Notes: generated from the letters alone by a model not told the origin. 64,000 bases of DNA from Alicyclobacillus kakegawensis NBRC 103104 (GCF_001552655.1 NZ_BCRP01000009.1:61383-125382), one strand, 5' to 3'. Counted from the stretch's first letter, positions 32,777 through 41,627 are shown. Made by a program: numbers and translations.

Positions 32777-33770
32777 CAGAAAATGGGCCATGGCCGCCAC
32801 GGCGGTCGCGGTGGCGTTGGCGGCGGCAGCCGGGTGTTCGCAGGGCACAACCGGCAACCAGACGAATTCCACATCCAACCAGGCGGCCGCGAAGTTGCCG
32901 CCCGAGCCGAAATACAGCGGCCCGGTGGTAGCCACCTACAACGGCGGCAAATTGACCAAACAGGAGCTGGATGAGCAGTACAACCTGCAGGTAGTGCTGC
33001 CCAAACAGCAGAACAATGAATCGAAAAAGCAGTTTACCAGCGATTACATCATGTACTACAAGTATCTGTACAACAAGGCCCTGCAGGACAAAAAAGCGGC
33101 GCCGAGCGCGAGCACGGCGCAGCAGTACGCCAACGAGGCCATATCGCAGCTCTACAGCGCGCAGGGCGCTCCATACAAATCGAAGCAGGCGGTCCTGAAC
33201 GAGATGAAGAAGCTGGGCCTGACGAAAAACGATTTAATCCTGTACTTCGCCAAGTATGAGCGGCTGCAGAACTATTTCCAAGACGAGATGAGCAAGGTCA
33301 AGCCGACGACCAAACAGATGCAGGATTATTACAACCAGCACAAGTCTGATTACGTGCAGGTGACGGTCGATACCATCCTGCTGAACAATCTGGCGACCGC
33401 CCAGAGCGTGGAGAAGCAGCTGAAGGCCGGGGCCAGCTTCAAGAAATTGGCGGACAAGTATTCCAAGGACCCGTCCGTCAAGGACAACCACGGCCACTTG
33501 GCCAATCAACTCGTCTCCCAGTTCGTACAGCCGTTTGCCGAGGCCTGTCGCACGTTGCCAATTGGTCAGATCAGCGACCCGGTGAAGAGCGAATACGGCT
33601 ACCACATCCTCAAGGTGGACAAGCGGACCCAGCTGTCGTTTGCCAAGGCGAAGTCCACGATTGAGCAGCAGCTGGCGCAGCAGTTGCAGCAGCAAAAACA
33701 ACAGCAAATCCAACAGGATGCGATGAAAAATTCCCATATCAAAATCCTCGTCAAAGACAACGACCTCTGA
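32766..33770 (+). CDS. prsA: PrsA-like foldase lipoprotein (parvulin PPIase)
   Basis: A 334-residue exported lipoprotein. The signal peptide (residues 1-23) ends in a lipobox-like AAAAGC; SurA_N-like helices follow, then a parvulin domain with KLADKYSKDPSVKDNHGHL and PVKSEYGYHILKV, and a Gln-rich C-terminal helix. It assists folding of secreted proteins at the membrane outer face. TTG 32766 has AGGAGGT 8 bases upstream and overlaps mfd. B. subtilis has no prsA here. Confidence 0.88.
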   Translation: MRGNRKWAMAATAVAVALAAAAGCSQGTTGNQTNSTSNQAAAKLPPEPKYSGPVVATYNGGKLTKQELDEQYNLQVVLPKQQNNESKKQFTSDYIMYYKYLYNKALQDKKAAPSASTAQQYANEAISQLYSAQGAPYKSKQAVLNEMKKLGLTKNDLILYFAKYERLQNYFQDEMSKVKPTTKQMQDYYNQHKSDYVQVTVDTILLNNLATAQSVEKQLKAGASFKKLADKYSKDPSVKDNHGHLANQLVSQFVQPFAEACRTLPIGQISDPVKSEYGYHILKVDKRTQLSFAKAKSTIEQQLAQQLQQQKQQQIQQDAMKNSHIKILVKDNDL

Positions 33771-33785
33771 CGCTTCACCTCTGGG

Positions 33786-33819
33786 GCCGCGCGCCGCGCA
33801 TCCGGCACGCGGCTCTTTT
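33786..33819 (+). terminator. Terminator of mfd-prsA
   Basis: GCCGCG / CGCGGC outer stem with a GC-rich interior, followed by TCTTTT. 16 bases after the prsA stop. Confidence 0.7.
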
Positions 33820-33842
33820 GCCTCCCCGCGCCCTGTCCTGGT

Positions 33843-33872
33843 GCATAGAGGAATCCACCCCGTAACATAATA
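33843..33872 (+). promoter_or_regulatory. Sigma-G promoter of spoVT
   Basis: GCATA (33843-33847), 18 bases, CATAATA (33866-33872): every position fits GHATR-N18-CAWWHTA. It does not fit sigma-F (no GG at the -10 extension). B. subtilis spoVT is sigma-G dependent. The leader to the GTG start is about 130 bases. Confidence 0.88.
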
Positions 33873-34011
33873 GGTGCGCGTACCCCCGGGGTCTTTACAC
33901 AAGCAGCCGTCATGGCGAAAGGTTGGCTCTCTGTCGGTGGATGTACAGCAAAGTGGGGTGTTTGGTGTCACAGGGTGTGCCTACCATCAAACATGAGGGT
34001 GAGGGTCAAAC

Positions 34012-34554
34012 GTGAAAGCAACGGGCATCGTGCGTAGAATTGATGACCTCGGTCGTGTTGTCATTCCGAAGGAAATTCGACGGACGCTGCGGATTCGCGA
34101 GGGAGATCCGCTCGAAATCTTTGTGGATAGGGACGGCGAAGTCATTCTCAAGAAGTACTCCCCTATCGGTGAGCTGGGTGACTTCGCGCGTGAATACGCG
34201 GAGTCTATCGCCGAGTCCACCGGGCATATTTCGATGATTGCGGACAGGGACGTCATCATCGCTGTGGCGGGCGGATCGAAAAAGGAGTTTTTGGACAAGC
34301 CCGTCAGTGAAGACGTGGAACAGGCGATGGAGGAGCGCCGCACCATCGTCGACTCCAATCCGGTCGAGACGGCTATTGTGCGCGACCGCAGCGAGCGGTT
34401 CACCTCGCGCGTGATTGCCCCGATTATCGCCGCGGGCGATCCGATAGGCGCCGTGATCCTGGTCTCGCGCGAGGAAAACACGCGCATGGGCGAGTTGGAG
34501 CAAAAGATTGCCGAGACGGCGGCTGGATTCTTGGGCAAACAGATGGAGCAATAA
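34012..34554 (+). CDS. spoVT: Forespore regulator SpoVT
   Basis: A 180-residue transcription factor with an AbrB-type DNA-binding domain (MKATGIVRRIDDLGRVVIPKE) and a C-terminal GAF-like domain. It modulates sigma-G regulon genes, including SASP genes. GTG start. Flanked by a perfect sigma-G promoter and a strong terminator, so monocistronic. Confidence 0.96.
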   Translation: MKATGIVRRIDDLGRVVIPKEIRRTLRIREGDPLEIFVDRDGEVILKKYSPIGELGDFAREYAESIAESTGHISMIADRDVIIAVAGGSKKEFLDKPVSEDVEQAMEERRTIVDSNPVETAIVRDRSERFTSRVIAPIIAAGDPIGAVILVSREENTRMGELEQKIAETAAGFLGKQMEQ

Positions 34555-34576
34555 TTTCCCTCGCGGTTGTGCCAGG

Positions 34577-34612
34577 GCTGCCCGGTGGACTGGAGCCACC
34601 GGGCAGCTTTTT
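34577..34612 (+). terminator. Terminator of spoVT
   Basis: Perfect 12-bp stem GCTGCCCGGTGG / CCACCGGGCAGC, 7-base loop, TTTTT. Confidence 0.95.
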
Positions 34613-34638
34613 GGTGCGCCCTTCCCTGCCGGCGGCAG

Positions 34639-34667
34639 GACTATTCGGCCCTGTTGGTCCATAATCA
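34639..34667 (+). promoter_or_regulatory. Possible sigma-E promoter of yabM
   Basis: GACTATT (34639-34645), 14 bases, CATAATCA (34660-34667). The -35 fits 6 of 7 of KMATATT; the -10 fits 5 of 8 of CATACAHT. Spacing is right, but the match is only partial. Confidence 0.35.
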
Positions 34668-34722
34668 TGGGTAACAGGGTTGTCCGGAGTCGCCCAAGCC
34701 TGGCAGGTGGGGGGAGAATCGG

Positions 34723-36327
34723 TTGTCACAAACACGCGGGTTCGTGCACGGCGCCATGCTTCTGGCGGGCGCCGCCGCGTTGTCCAAACTGCTCGGGTCT
34801 GTGTACACCATTGTGCTGCAGAACATCATCGGCGACCGCGGCATGGGGCTGTTCCAGATGGCCTATCCCATCTACGCGACGCTCTTGGCCATCGCGACGG
34901 CCGGCTTTCCGGTGGCAATTTCCAAATTGGTGTCCGAGCGCCTGGCGGTCGGGGACGCCGACGGAGCGCGCACGGTGTTCCGGGTCGCGGCGGCGATGCT
35001 GAACGGGGCCGGCATTGTCTGTTTTCTCATCCTGTTCTTGGGCGCCGGGTCCCTGGCCGAAATGACGGGAGACGCGGAGGCGGCCTGGGCCATCCGGGCC
35101 ATCTCCCCGGCGCTGCTGCTGGTGCCGATGCTCAGCGCCTGGCGCGGCTATTTCCAAGGGTTCCAGTGGATGGAGCCGACGGCCGTCTCGCAGGTGTTGG
35201 AGCAGTTGGTGCGGGTGGTGACCATCATCCTGCTGTCGGTCTGGCTGACACACGCCGGCTACGGCCAGCCGTTGGCGGCGGCGGGGGCGGCGTTCGGCGC
35301 GGTCACTGGCGCCCTGGCGGCGTTCCTCCAGCTTTTGTACACGTGGTGGCGCCGCCATCCGCAGGTGCCGGTGATGGTCGATGCCCCGCGTTCCAGCGCC
35401 TTCAGACTGTCCAAACGGATTGTCTATTACGCCTTTCCCATCAGCCTGGGCGCGATGGTGGTGCCGCTGATGAACAACATCGATGTCATCACCGTCGTCA
35501 ACCTGCTCAAACACAGCGGTTTCAGCCAAGCCGGCGCGACCACCCAGTTCGGGTTGCTGACCGGCCGGGCCTTCAAGTTGATGATGCTGCCGACGACGTT
35601 GGCCGCGGGCATCGGCATCGCTGTCATGCCTGCGGTCTCGGAGGCGTTTACCCTCGGCTTCCGCCGTCTGGTTTGGGATCGGATGGACATGGCCATCCGC
35701 TTGACCATCCTCCTCGCGCTGCCGGCGGCGGTCGGACTGACGCTGCTGGCGGCGCCGGTCGACATCACGTTGTTCAAAGACGCCAGCGGCAGCAGTGTGA
35801 TTGAGGTGATGGCCGCGGCCACGGTTTTTGCCAGTCTGCAGACGACGGTGGCGGCGGTTTTGCAGGGCTGCGGCTATGTCTACCTGCCGGTGCTCAACCT
35901 GTTGGGAGCGGCGGTGGTCAAACTGGCAGCCAATCTGTTGCTGGTGCCGCTGTACGGCATCCGCGGCGCCGCCCTGGCGACGGTGGTCAGCTACCTGGCG
36001 GCCGCGGTCCTCAACTTCGTCGCCCTCACCTCCTGTCTCCAGGTGGGCCTCGCTTGGCGGCGTTGGTTTTTGCGTCCAGCGGTCGCGGTGTTTATTATGG
36101 GAGCGGTGGTCTATGCCGCCGCTCGACAGTGGCTGGCCTGGGACGGGCTCGACTGGACGCGGACGGCCACAGCGGCCGCGCTGGCGGGGATGATTCTCCT
36201 CGGCGGTGTGGTGTACGGATTGGCGCTCTTGTTGACGGGCAGCCTGGAGGAGCAGGAACTGGCCTCCATCCCGAAGGTGGGGCCGCTGCTGGCCGCCTGG
36301 TGCAGCCGCCTCGGGCTCCTGCGCTGA
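34723..36327 (+). CDS. yabM: MOP-superfamily flippase/transporter (YabM, SpoVB-like)
   Basis: A 534-residue polytopic membrane protein with about 14 hydrophobic segments, starting RGFVHGAMLLAGAAALSKLLG, the polysaccharide-flippase entry motif. Related proteins (SpoVB, MurJ/YtgP) move lipid-linked wall precursors; the position next to yabN identifies it as YabM. TTG start after a G-rich ribosome site. The substrate is not known from sequence. Confidence 0.87.
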   Translation: MSQTRGFVHGAMLLAGAAALSKLLGSVYTIVLQNIIGDRGMGLFQMAYPIYATLLAIATAGFPVAISKLVSERLAVGDADGARTVFRVAAAMLNGAGIVCFLILFLGAGSLAEMTGDAEAAWAIRAISPALLLVPMLSAWRGYFQGFQWMEPTAVSQVLEQLVRVVTIILLSVWLTHAGYGQPLAAAGAAFGAVTGALAAFLQLLYTWWRRHPQVPVMVDAPRSSAFRLSKRIVYYAFPISLGAMVVPLMNNIDVITVVNLLKHSGFSQAGATTQFGLLTGRAFKLMMLPTTLAAGIGIAVMPAVSEAFTLGFRRLVWDRMDMAIRLTILLALPAAVGLTLLAAPVDITLFKDASGSSVIEVMAAATVFASLQTTVAAVLQGCGYVYLPVLNLLGAAVVKLAANLLLVPLYGIRGAALATVVSYLAAAVLNFVALTSCLQVGLAWRRWFLRPAVAVFIMGAVVYAAARQWLAWDGLDWTRTATAAALAGMILLGGVVYGLALLLTGSLEEQELASIPKVGPLLAAWCSRLGLLR

Positions 36328-36367
36328 CGGCGGCCGAGCCCTGGCGGGGCGCTCTGGGGGTGTGAGG

Positions 36368-37885
36368 ATGGCAACCATTTTTGTCGAAGGATTGGGGCCC
36401 GGGGACACGTCGGGATTGCCGCTGGGAACCTGGCGGCGGTTAACTTGCGGATTGCCAGTGGTTCTGCGAACGCGTGTCCACCCGGTGGTCCGGGCCCTGG
36501 ACGCCGAGGGAGTGGCTTACGAGACCTTTGACGAGGTGTACGACAGCGGCGAAAGCTTCGCGCAGATTTACCGTGAAATGGCGCAGCGCCTGAAGCGGTG
36601 GGCGGCGGAGCGGGGGGACATCGTCTACGCCGTTCCCGGCCACCCGCTGATGGCGGAGCAATCGGTGCAGGAACTCTTGGCTCTGAGCGCCGGCGACACG
36701 GGCCTGCGCGTGGAAATAGGGTCCGGGCAGAGCTTCTTCGATCCGGTGTGCACAGCGCTCGGTATCGACCCGATTGACGGCCTGTGCCTGTTGGACGGCA
36801 CCCTGCTCCAGGAAGATCAACTCCGTCCTGATCTGCATCTGCTGATTGCCCAGGTGTTCAACCGCGCGGTGGCGTCGGAAGTCAAGCTGACGCTGATGGA
36901 GGTGTACCCGGACGAGTATCCGGTCACCGTCGTCCGCGCCGCGGGGGTGGCGGGAGAGGAGCGGATCGTCCAGGTGCCATTGCACGAATTGGACAGGCTC
37001 GACTTTATCGACCACCTGACCAGTGTCTTCGTCCCCCGCGCGGACGAGGAGCCGCTGCGGCGGCGGGACCCTTGGCACGTCACCGCGCTGGTCCGCCGCC
37101 TGCGCCATCCGGAGGACGGCTGCCCTTGGGACCTGAAGCAGACGCACAGGACCCTGCGTCCTTATGTCATCGAGGAGGCGTACGAGGTCGCCCACGCCAT
37201 CGATCAGGGCGATCCGGACGTCCTCGCGCAGGAGTTGGGAGACCTGCTGCTGCAGATTCTGCTGCACGCGCAGATCGCCAGCGAGTTTGGCGACTTCACC
37301 GTGCGCGACGTGTACCAGGCCCTGGCGGACAAGCTGGTGCGCCGGCACCCGCACGTGTTTGGCGGCGACACGGCCCGCTCGGCGGAGGAGGCGGAGCAGT
37401 CCTGGCAGAACGCCAAGGCGGCTGAAACGAAGGACACGCCCGGGCTCCTGGACGACGTGCGCCAGGGCCAGCCTGCTCACGCCATCGCCCGCGCCTACCA
37501 GGAACGGGCGGCCAAGGTCGGGTTTGAGTGGCCGGATATCGGCCAGGTGTTCGACAAGCTGCGCGAAGAGGTGGAGGAACTCGGGCAGGAGCTGCAGGCT
37601 TCAAACCGGGACTTGACGCTTGCGGAGATGGGGGACGTGCTGTTTGTGATTGTAAACCTCGCCAGGTGGTTAGACTTGGATGTGGAGGAGGCCCTCTCCG
37701 CGGCCAACAGGAAGTTCTACCGCCGTTTTCAGCATGTCGAGCGACGGGCGCTGGCGGCTGGCGGCTGGGACCATCATGACCTGGCCGCGTTGGATGCCTA
37801 TTGGATGGAGGCGAAAGCCCTGGTGGCTGACGGTGTGCCGTCCGGGCACGCCGGACGGCATCGCAGCAAGCCGGCCAACCGGTGA
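36368..37885 (+). CDS. yabN: YabN: tetrapyrrole-methylase-like domain fused to MazG NTP pyrophosphohydrolase
   Basis: A 505-residue fusion. Residues 1-220 have the SAM-methylase fold (TIFVEGLGPGD, YAVPGHPLMAE). Residues about 235-490 are a MazG double domain with the metal-binding EEAYEVAHAIDQ/ELGDLLLQILLHAQIA and the second EEVEELGQEL. MazG removes aberrant nucleotides; the methylase half has no known reaction. ATG 36368 has GGGG 7 bases upstream; GTG 36362 is an alternative. Confidence 0.93.
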   Translation: MATIFVEGLGPGDTSGLPLGTWRRLTCGLPVVLRTRVHPVVRALDAEGVAYETFDEVYDSGESFAQIYREMAQRLKRWAAERGDIVYAVPGHPLMAEQSVQELLALSAGDTGLRVEIGSGQSFFDPVCTALGIDPIDGLCLLDGTLLQEDQLRPDLHLLIAQVFNRAVASEVKLTLMEVYPDEYPVTVVRAAGVAGEERIVQVPLHELDRLDFIDHLTSVFVPRADEEPLRRRDPWHVTALVRRLRHPEDGCPWDLKQTHRTLRPYVIEEAYEVAHAIDQGDPDVLAQELGDLLLQILLHAQIASEFGDFTVRDVYQALADKLVRRHPHVFGGDTARSAEEAEQSWQNAKAAETKDTPGLLDDVRQGQPAHAIARAYQERAAKVGFEWPDIGQVFDKLREEVEELGQELQASNRDLTLAEMGDVLFVIVNLARWLDLDVEEALSAANRKFYRRFQHVERRALAAGGWDHHDLAALDAYWMEAKALVADGVPSGHAGRHRSKPANR

Positions 37886-37974
37886 ATCGACGGTAATTTA
37901 CGGCGGGGTTAGCAGGAATTCAGGAAGGAAACACGAATATCTCAACGGACACCGCCACAAAGGGGGCTATCGAC

Positions 37975-38247
37975 TTGAACAAGATGGAGCTGATTAACAA
38001 GGTCGCGGAACGCGCCGAGTTGAAGAAAAAAGATGCCGAGGCAGCCGTCAACGCTGTCTTCGATATCATTGCCGAGGCGCTTAAAGACGGGGACAAGGTG
38101 CAGGTCATCGGTTTCGGCACCTTCGAGACGCGCGAGCGTTCGGCTCGTTCCGGCCGCAACCCGCAGACCGGGGAGACGATTTCCATTCCGGCGTCGGTTG
38201 TGCCGGCCTTCAAGCCGGGCAATCGGCTGAAGGAAGTCATCCGCTAA
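37975..38247 (+). CDS. hbs: HU-family nucleoid protein
   Basis: A 90-residue [36 protein letters not shown] and [11 protein letters not shown] include the beta-arm and DNA-contact residues. Compacts the nucleoid. TTG start with AAGGGGG upstream. It sits between yabN and rqcP, where a second HU-like gene is common in this lineage; B. subtilis hbs is elsewhere. Confidence 0.93.
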   Translation: MNKMELINKVAERAELKKKDAEAAVNAVFDIIAEALKDGDKVQVIGFGTFETRERSARSGRNPQTGETISIPASVVPAFKPGNRLKEVIR

Positions 38248-38511
38248 TTGCGGCTCGACAAGTTTCTCAAGGTCTCGCGTCTTATCAAGCGCCGCACCGT
38301 GGCCAAGGAGATCTGCGATGCGGGACGGATTGAGTTGAACGGACGCGTGGCGAAGGCGGCGTCCGAGGTGAACGTCGGCGACGTGGTGACCATTCACTAC
38401 GGGCAGAAGACGACCGAGGTGCGGGTGGTGCGCCTGTCGGAGACGGCCAGGAAGGACGCGGCCGGCGACTTATACGAAGTCGTACGGGAGAGTGTGCGTG
38501 AAACCCAGTAG
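38248..38511 (+). CDS. rqcP: RqcP (YabO), S4-domain ribosome quality control factor
   Basis: An 87-residue S4-like protein (MRLDKFLKVSRLIKRRTVAKE...AGRIELNGRVAKAA). RqcP works with RqcH in adding alanine tails to nascent chains on obstructed 50S subunits. The TTG start directly follows the HU stop, so the two are translationally coupled. Confidence 0.93.
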   Translation: MRLDKFLKVSRLIKRRTVAKEICDAGRIELNGRVAKAASEVNVGDVVTIHYGQKTTEVRVVRLSETARKDAAGDLYEVVRESVRETQ

Positions 38512-38560
38512 CTTCCGGGGAGCACGCCCGCATTCCCGGCGGACGCCGGAAACGGCGCCA

Positions 38561-38588
38561 GGGGGAGAGGATGACCTCTCCCCCTTTT
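38561..38588 (+). terminator. Terminator of hbs-rqcP
   Basis: Perfect 10-bp stem GGGGGAGAGG / CCTCTCCCCC, 4-base loop, TTTT. Confidence 0.93.
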
Positions 38589-38610
38589 GTTCTACCCGCT
38601 GTCCTGCTCG

Positions 38611-38618
38611 CATACACT
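38611..38618 (+). promoter_or_regulatory. Candidate sigma-E -10 element of yabP-yabQ
   Basis: CATACACT matches the sigma-E -10 CATACAHT fully, 36 bases before the yabP start. No good KMATATT is seen 14-15 bases upstream. B. subtilis yabPQ is sigma-E controlled. Confidence 0.45.
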
Positions 38619-38653
38619 GGCATTGACATCGGGACAGGTTTGGGGGGAGAACG

Positions 38654-38920
38654 TTGGCGAGCGTGGATGGGCACGACATCACCATCAAAGGCCGCAAGTT
38701 CATCGAGGTCACAGGCGTATCCAGCGTGGAGAGCGTGGATGTGACAGAGTTTCTGCTGACAACCAGTGGCGGTCCCCTGCATATTCAGGGCTCCAACCTG
38801 CACATGAAGCACCTGGATCTGGAGGCGGGCCTCGTGTTGATAGAGGGCACCCTGCAGGGGCTTGCGTACGTCCCGGAAAAGGGCAAGAAAAAGCTTGGCG
38901 TCGCCAAGCTGTTCCGCTAG
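38654..38920 (+). CDS. yabP: Sporulation protein YabP
   Basis: An 88-residue YabP/YqfC-family protein: HDITIKGRKFIEVTGVSSVESVD and FLLTTSGGPLHIQGSNLHMKHLDLE are the family core. Made in the mother cell and needed for sporulation in B. subtilis; the mechanism is unclear. TTG start with GGGGGGAGA upstream. The stop directly precedes yabQ. Confidence 0.93.
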   Translation: MASVDGHDITIKGRKFIEVTGVSSVESVDVTEFLLTTSGGPLHIQGSNLHMKHLDLEAGLVLIEGTLQGLAYVPEKGKKKLGVAKLFR

Positions 38921-39520
38921 GTGCCGGCCATGAATCCCGTCGGCTACATGGAGTGGCTGCTGGTGTGCGGGGGCCTGATGGGCGTGGTGTTTGACATCTA
39001 CAACACGGTGCTGGGTTCTTCCCGCTGGCTGCGTTGGCTGCGTCCCGTGCTGGACTTGGTGTTCTGGCTGGTCGCCGCGGCGGTCATTTTCTATGTGACG
39101 TTTGTCACCGATTTCGGCCGCTTTCGCGTCTATACGTTTGCCCTGCTGCTGATAGGCTGGCTGGTCTACCGGGTGACACTCCACCACACAGTGGTCAGCA
39201 GCGCCTTCGCCATCATGCGGATGGTGCGCGCCGTCGCGCTTTTTTTTGCCAAGATGGTGGACTGGCTCTTGCTGCGCCCGCTGCGCTTTCTGCTGCTGGC
39301 CGTGTGGGTGGTGCTGACGCGGCTGTACTGGCTGCTGTGCAAAGTGGAGGACGGGTTGTTCTGGGTGGTGCGCTTTTGGTTGTCCATCCTCGCTTGGCCG
39401 CTGCGCGGCCCGTGGCGGCGCAGCGCCGTCCTGCGGGGGCAAATTCGCGCGCGTTGGGAGGGAATCTGGGAGCGCGCGTCGAATTGGATTTTACGAGACC
39501 ACCATTCGGAACGTTTGTGA
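38921..39520 (+). CDS. yabQ: Spore cortex membrane protein YabQ
   Basis: A 199-residue protein with about five hydrophobic segments in the first 150 residues (GGLMGVVFDIYNTVL, LDLVFWLVAAAVIFYVTF) and a basic tail. YabQ localises to the spore membranes and is needed for cortex formation in B. subtilis. GTG 38921 directly follows the yabP stop; ATG 38930 is an alternative. Confidence 0.9.
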   Translation: MPAMNPVGYMEWLLVCGGLMGVVFDIYNTVLGSSRWLRWLRPVLDLVFWLVAAAVIFYVTFVTDFGRFRVYTFALLLIGWLVYRVTLHHTVVSSAFAIMRMVRAVALFFAKMVDWLLLRPLRFLLLAVWVVLTRLYWLLCKVEDGLFWVVRFWLSILAWPLRGPWRRSAVLRGQIRARWEGIWERASNWILRDHHSERL

Positions 39521-39534
39521 GAGGAGCCATGAGG

Positions 39535-39870
39535 GTGCCTTTTCCCGCTTCGACTCGCATGCCTGTCGGTTCCCTGCCGCGCACGGCCGGGCGGCCGCGC
39601 CGTTGGCGCTTTTTGAAGCTGCGTTATGTAGGACTCGCCCTGGTGGTGGCGTGGGGCGCGTATGACTACCTGTACGTGGAAAAGCCCCGGCTCGACGCGT
39701 TGTCTGACCAACAGGCCCAACTACAGACGCACCTGCATCAATTGCAGCAGGAGCGAGCAGATTTGAAGCGACAGATTCAGGAGCTGCACGACAAGGATTA
39801 CATCGCCCGCGAGGCAACGCAGTTTCACCTCGTCGGCCCCGGTCAGGTGCCGTTTTCGGTGGAACATTGA
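39535..39870 (+). CDS. divIC: Cell division protein DivIC (FtsB-like)
   Basis: A 111-residue single-pass membrane protein: basic cytoplasmic start, one membrane segment (YVGLALVVAWGAYDYLYV, about 33-50) and an extracytoplasmic coiled coil (QQAQLQTHLHQLQQERADLK). DivIC works with FtsL and DivIB at the septum. GTG 39535 is 8 bases after GAGGAG; ATG 39529 is only 2 bases away from it. Confidence 0.87.
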   Translation: MPFPASTRMPVGSLPRTAGRPRRWRFLKLRYVGLALVVAWGAYDYLYVEKPRLDALSDQQAQLQTHLHQLQQERADLKRQIQELHDKDYIAREATQFHLVGPGQVPFSVEH

Positions 39871-39895
39871 CGGATTCGCGACATGTGCGTATATT
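39867..39895 (+). promoter_or_regulatory. Sigma-A promoter of yabR
   Basis: TTGACG (39867-39872), 17 bases, TATATT (39890-39895). The -35 overlaps the divIC stop codon. Confidence 0.8.
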
Positions 39896-39937
39896 ATATA
39901 AAGGCATTTTCAAACCCTAAGGAGGCAAATGTGCTGT

Positions 39938-40339
39938 ATGTCCATTGAGGTCGGCAGCAAATTGGAGGGCAAAGTTACCGGGATTACCCACTTTGGGGCG
40001 TTTGTTTTGCTGCCGGGTGGCGTGACAGGACTCGTTCATATTTCCGAAATTTCGGATAAATATGTAACGGACATTCACGAACACCTGAAAGTGAACGATC
40101 AGGTCACGGTGAAGGTCATCAACGTGGACAAGGATGGCAAGATAGGGCTGTCCATCCGTCAGGCAGACCCAAACTGGCAACCGCGTCCGTCGCGGGGGCG
40201 GGGACGCTCGTATGGAGGCGGATCGAGACAGTCGTTTGAAGATAAAATGTCGCGCTTCCTCAAAGACAGCGAGGAACGCCTGCAGGCGCTGCGCCGCAGC
40301 GAGGCCAAGCGCGGCGGTCGCGGCGGTCGCCGCGGCTGA
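39938..40339 (+). CDS. yabR: S1-domain RNA-binding protein YabR
   Basis: A 133-residue protein with one S1 domain (residues 1-75: GKVTGITHFGAFVLLPGGVTGLVHISEIS) and a basic Arg/Gly tail. An RNA-binding protein of uncertain role. ATG 39938 matches the homologous start MSIEVGSKL; ATG 39929 lies only 3 bases after AAGGAGG and would add MCC. The operon of sporulation/division genes ends here. Confidence 0.92.
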   Translation: MSIEVGSKLEGKVTGITHFGAFVLLPGGVTGLVHISEISDKYVTDIHEHLKVNDQVTVKVINVDKDGKIGLSIRQADPNWQPRPSRGRGRSYGGGSRQSFEDKMSRFLKDSEERLQALRRSEAKRGGRGGRRG

Positions 40340-40379
40340 CAAACGGCCTCCCTCGCCGCATGGCCAGACAAAGATAATC

Positions 40380-40433
40380 CCTCACAACAAAGGCAAAGGG
40401 CAGCCGGGACCGCTGGCTGCCCTTGTTGTGAGG
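40380..40433. terminator. Shared bidirectional terminator, yabR / DUF1028
   Basis: Outer arms CCTCACAACAA (40380-40390) and TTGTTGTGAGG (40423-40433) are exact complements; inner arms AAGGGCAGCC and GGCTGCCCTT extend the stem. Placed between convergent genes. Confidence 0.88.
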
Positions 40434-40440
40434 TCATTCC

Positions 40441-41334
40441 TCAACGCGCGAGCGTTGATCGCATGTAACGCAGAACCTGCAGGTCGACGACGAAATCCTC
40501 CCGCCATCGCTCTTCAAAGTTCTCCGTCTGGTAGTACGCGCGCAGGGCTTCTTGGTCCGCCCTGGTGACATCCGCGCCCGTTCCGGGCTGATACCCGGCG
40601 CGGCGCAGCAAATTCCGCACCTCGTGCAGCGTCTCCCCGGTCAACGGGAGCAGATCCTCTGGCCGCGGCTGCTCGAAATACAGGCGGTGCAGACCGAGCA
40701 GCCGCTGCAGCTCTGCGATGGGCTGGCTGCTGTCATCCACACGCAGGTCGATGTAGCGGTCGTTGAATCCGCCATAGCCGCCGTTTGGTTTCGCGATGTA
40801 CAAGGCGGCCGATTGCATGCCGCGCCGGTCTCCACCCGCCGATTGCCCAGCCGCGAGGGCGGCGAGCAGCCGGTCGGCCAGCGGGCCGCCTGTCTGCAGG
40901 AAGGCTGTTTCCATCGCCTCCACCACGCCGGCGCCCGCCAGAATATTGCCCTGGCAGGCGTAACCGGGGCCGCAGGTGCCGCCGGCCCATTCAAAACACT
41001 CCTGACCGGTGAAAGTCGCGCTGCGGCCCTGCATATCCACGATGCCGACCTGGCGCGATTCCCGATGCGGGTCTGCAGCCAGCAGCTCGGTCAGCACCTG
41101 CTCCGGATGCGCACCCCGGCGCAGCGCCTCCAGCCCGCGCGGCCCGAAGCTGGTGTTGGCCCACGATTGCGTCGCCACCGCCCCCGCATCGGCCGCCACC
41201 CACGGCACGGCCGATCCGACCGCTAAGAACTTCGACTGTACCGCCACGCCAATCTCCTGCGCCTGTGTATCCACCCCGACGATGGAGAACGTCGAGATGG
41301 CCGGGAGTTCCCCGCGGTAGACGTATCGTGCCAC
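40441..41334 (-). CDS. DUF1028 family protein (Ntn-hydrolase-like)
   Basis: A 297-residue protein whose N-terminal part, TFSIVGVD...EIGVAVQSKFLAVG, GAVATQSWANTSFGPRGLEAL, is the DUF1028 signature. DUF1028 proteins have an Ntn-hydrolase-like fold; the reaction is unknown. GTG 41334 is chosen because GGAGGTGA precedes it and because a leftward TATAAT (41354-41359) lies inside the longer reading. It is divergent from a dipeptide transporter operon, which suggests a peptide or amide substrate (inference). Confidence 0.87.
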   Translation of the reverse strand: MARYVYRGELPAISTFSIVGVDTQAQEIGVAVQSKFLAVGSAVPWVAADAGAVATQSWANTSFGPRGLEALRRGAHPEQVLTELLAADPHRESRQVGIVDMQGRSATFTGQECFEWAGGTCGPGYACQGNILAGAGVVEAMETAFLQTGGPLADRLLAALAAGQSAGGDRRGMQSAALYIAKPNGGYGGFNDRYIDLRVDDSSQPIAELQRLLGLHRLYFEQPRPEDLLPLTGETLHEVRNLLRRAGYQPGTGADVTRADQEALRAYYQTENFEERWREDFVVDLQVLRYMRSTLAR

Positions 41335-41505
41335 CCCATTCACCTCCGTCCTCATTATACTGTGCATACCGCGTGCCCACAGGAACGAGGCCGCCCTCAG
41401 CCCAGATGGCGATCCGGCCTACAGCCGTCTGGTGTGCTTTATCGCAGCTGTGCATCACCGCGGCGCTGTTATGAAGGAATTTTTCTTTAATGGATAAATA
41501 AGGGG

Positions 41506-41535
41506 TTACGATTTCTTGATAAATCTTGATATACT
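41506..41535 (+). promoter_or_regulatory. Candidate sigma-A promoter of the dpp operon
   Basis: TTACGA (41506-41511), 18 bases, TATACT (41530-41535) in an AT-rich block (41461-41555). The -35 is weak. The leader before the first gene is about 85 bases. Confidence 0.45.
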
Positions 41536-41627
41536 TTAGCTTGGCTTAATAAAAATAGCCTGCCTACGGAGGGGGTTTCTTATATCGCGACCGCCTCATA
41601 GAAGGCGCTGAGAAAGAAGGGACATAG

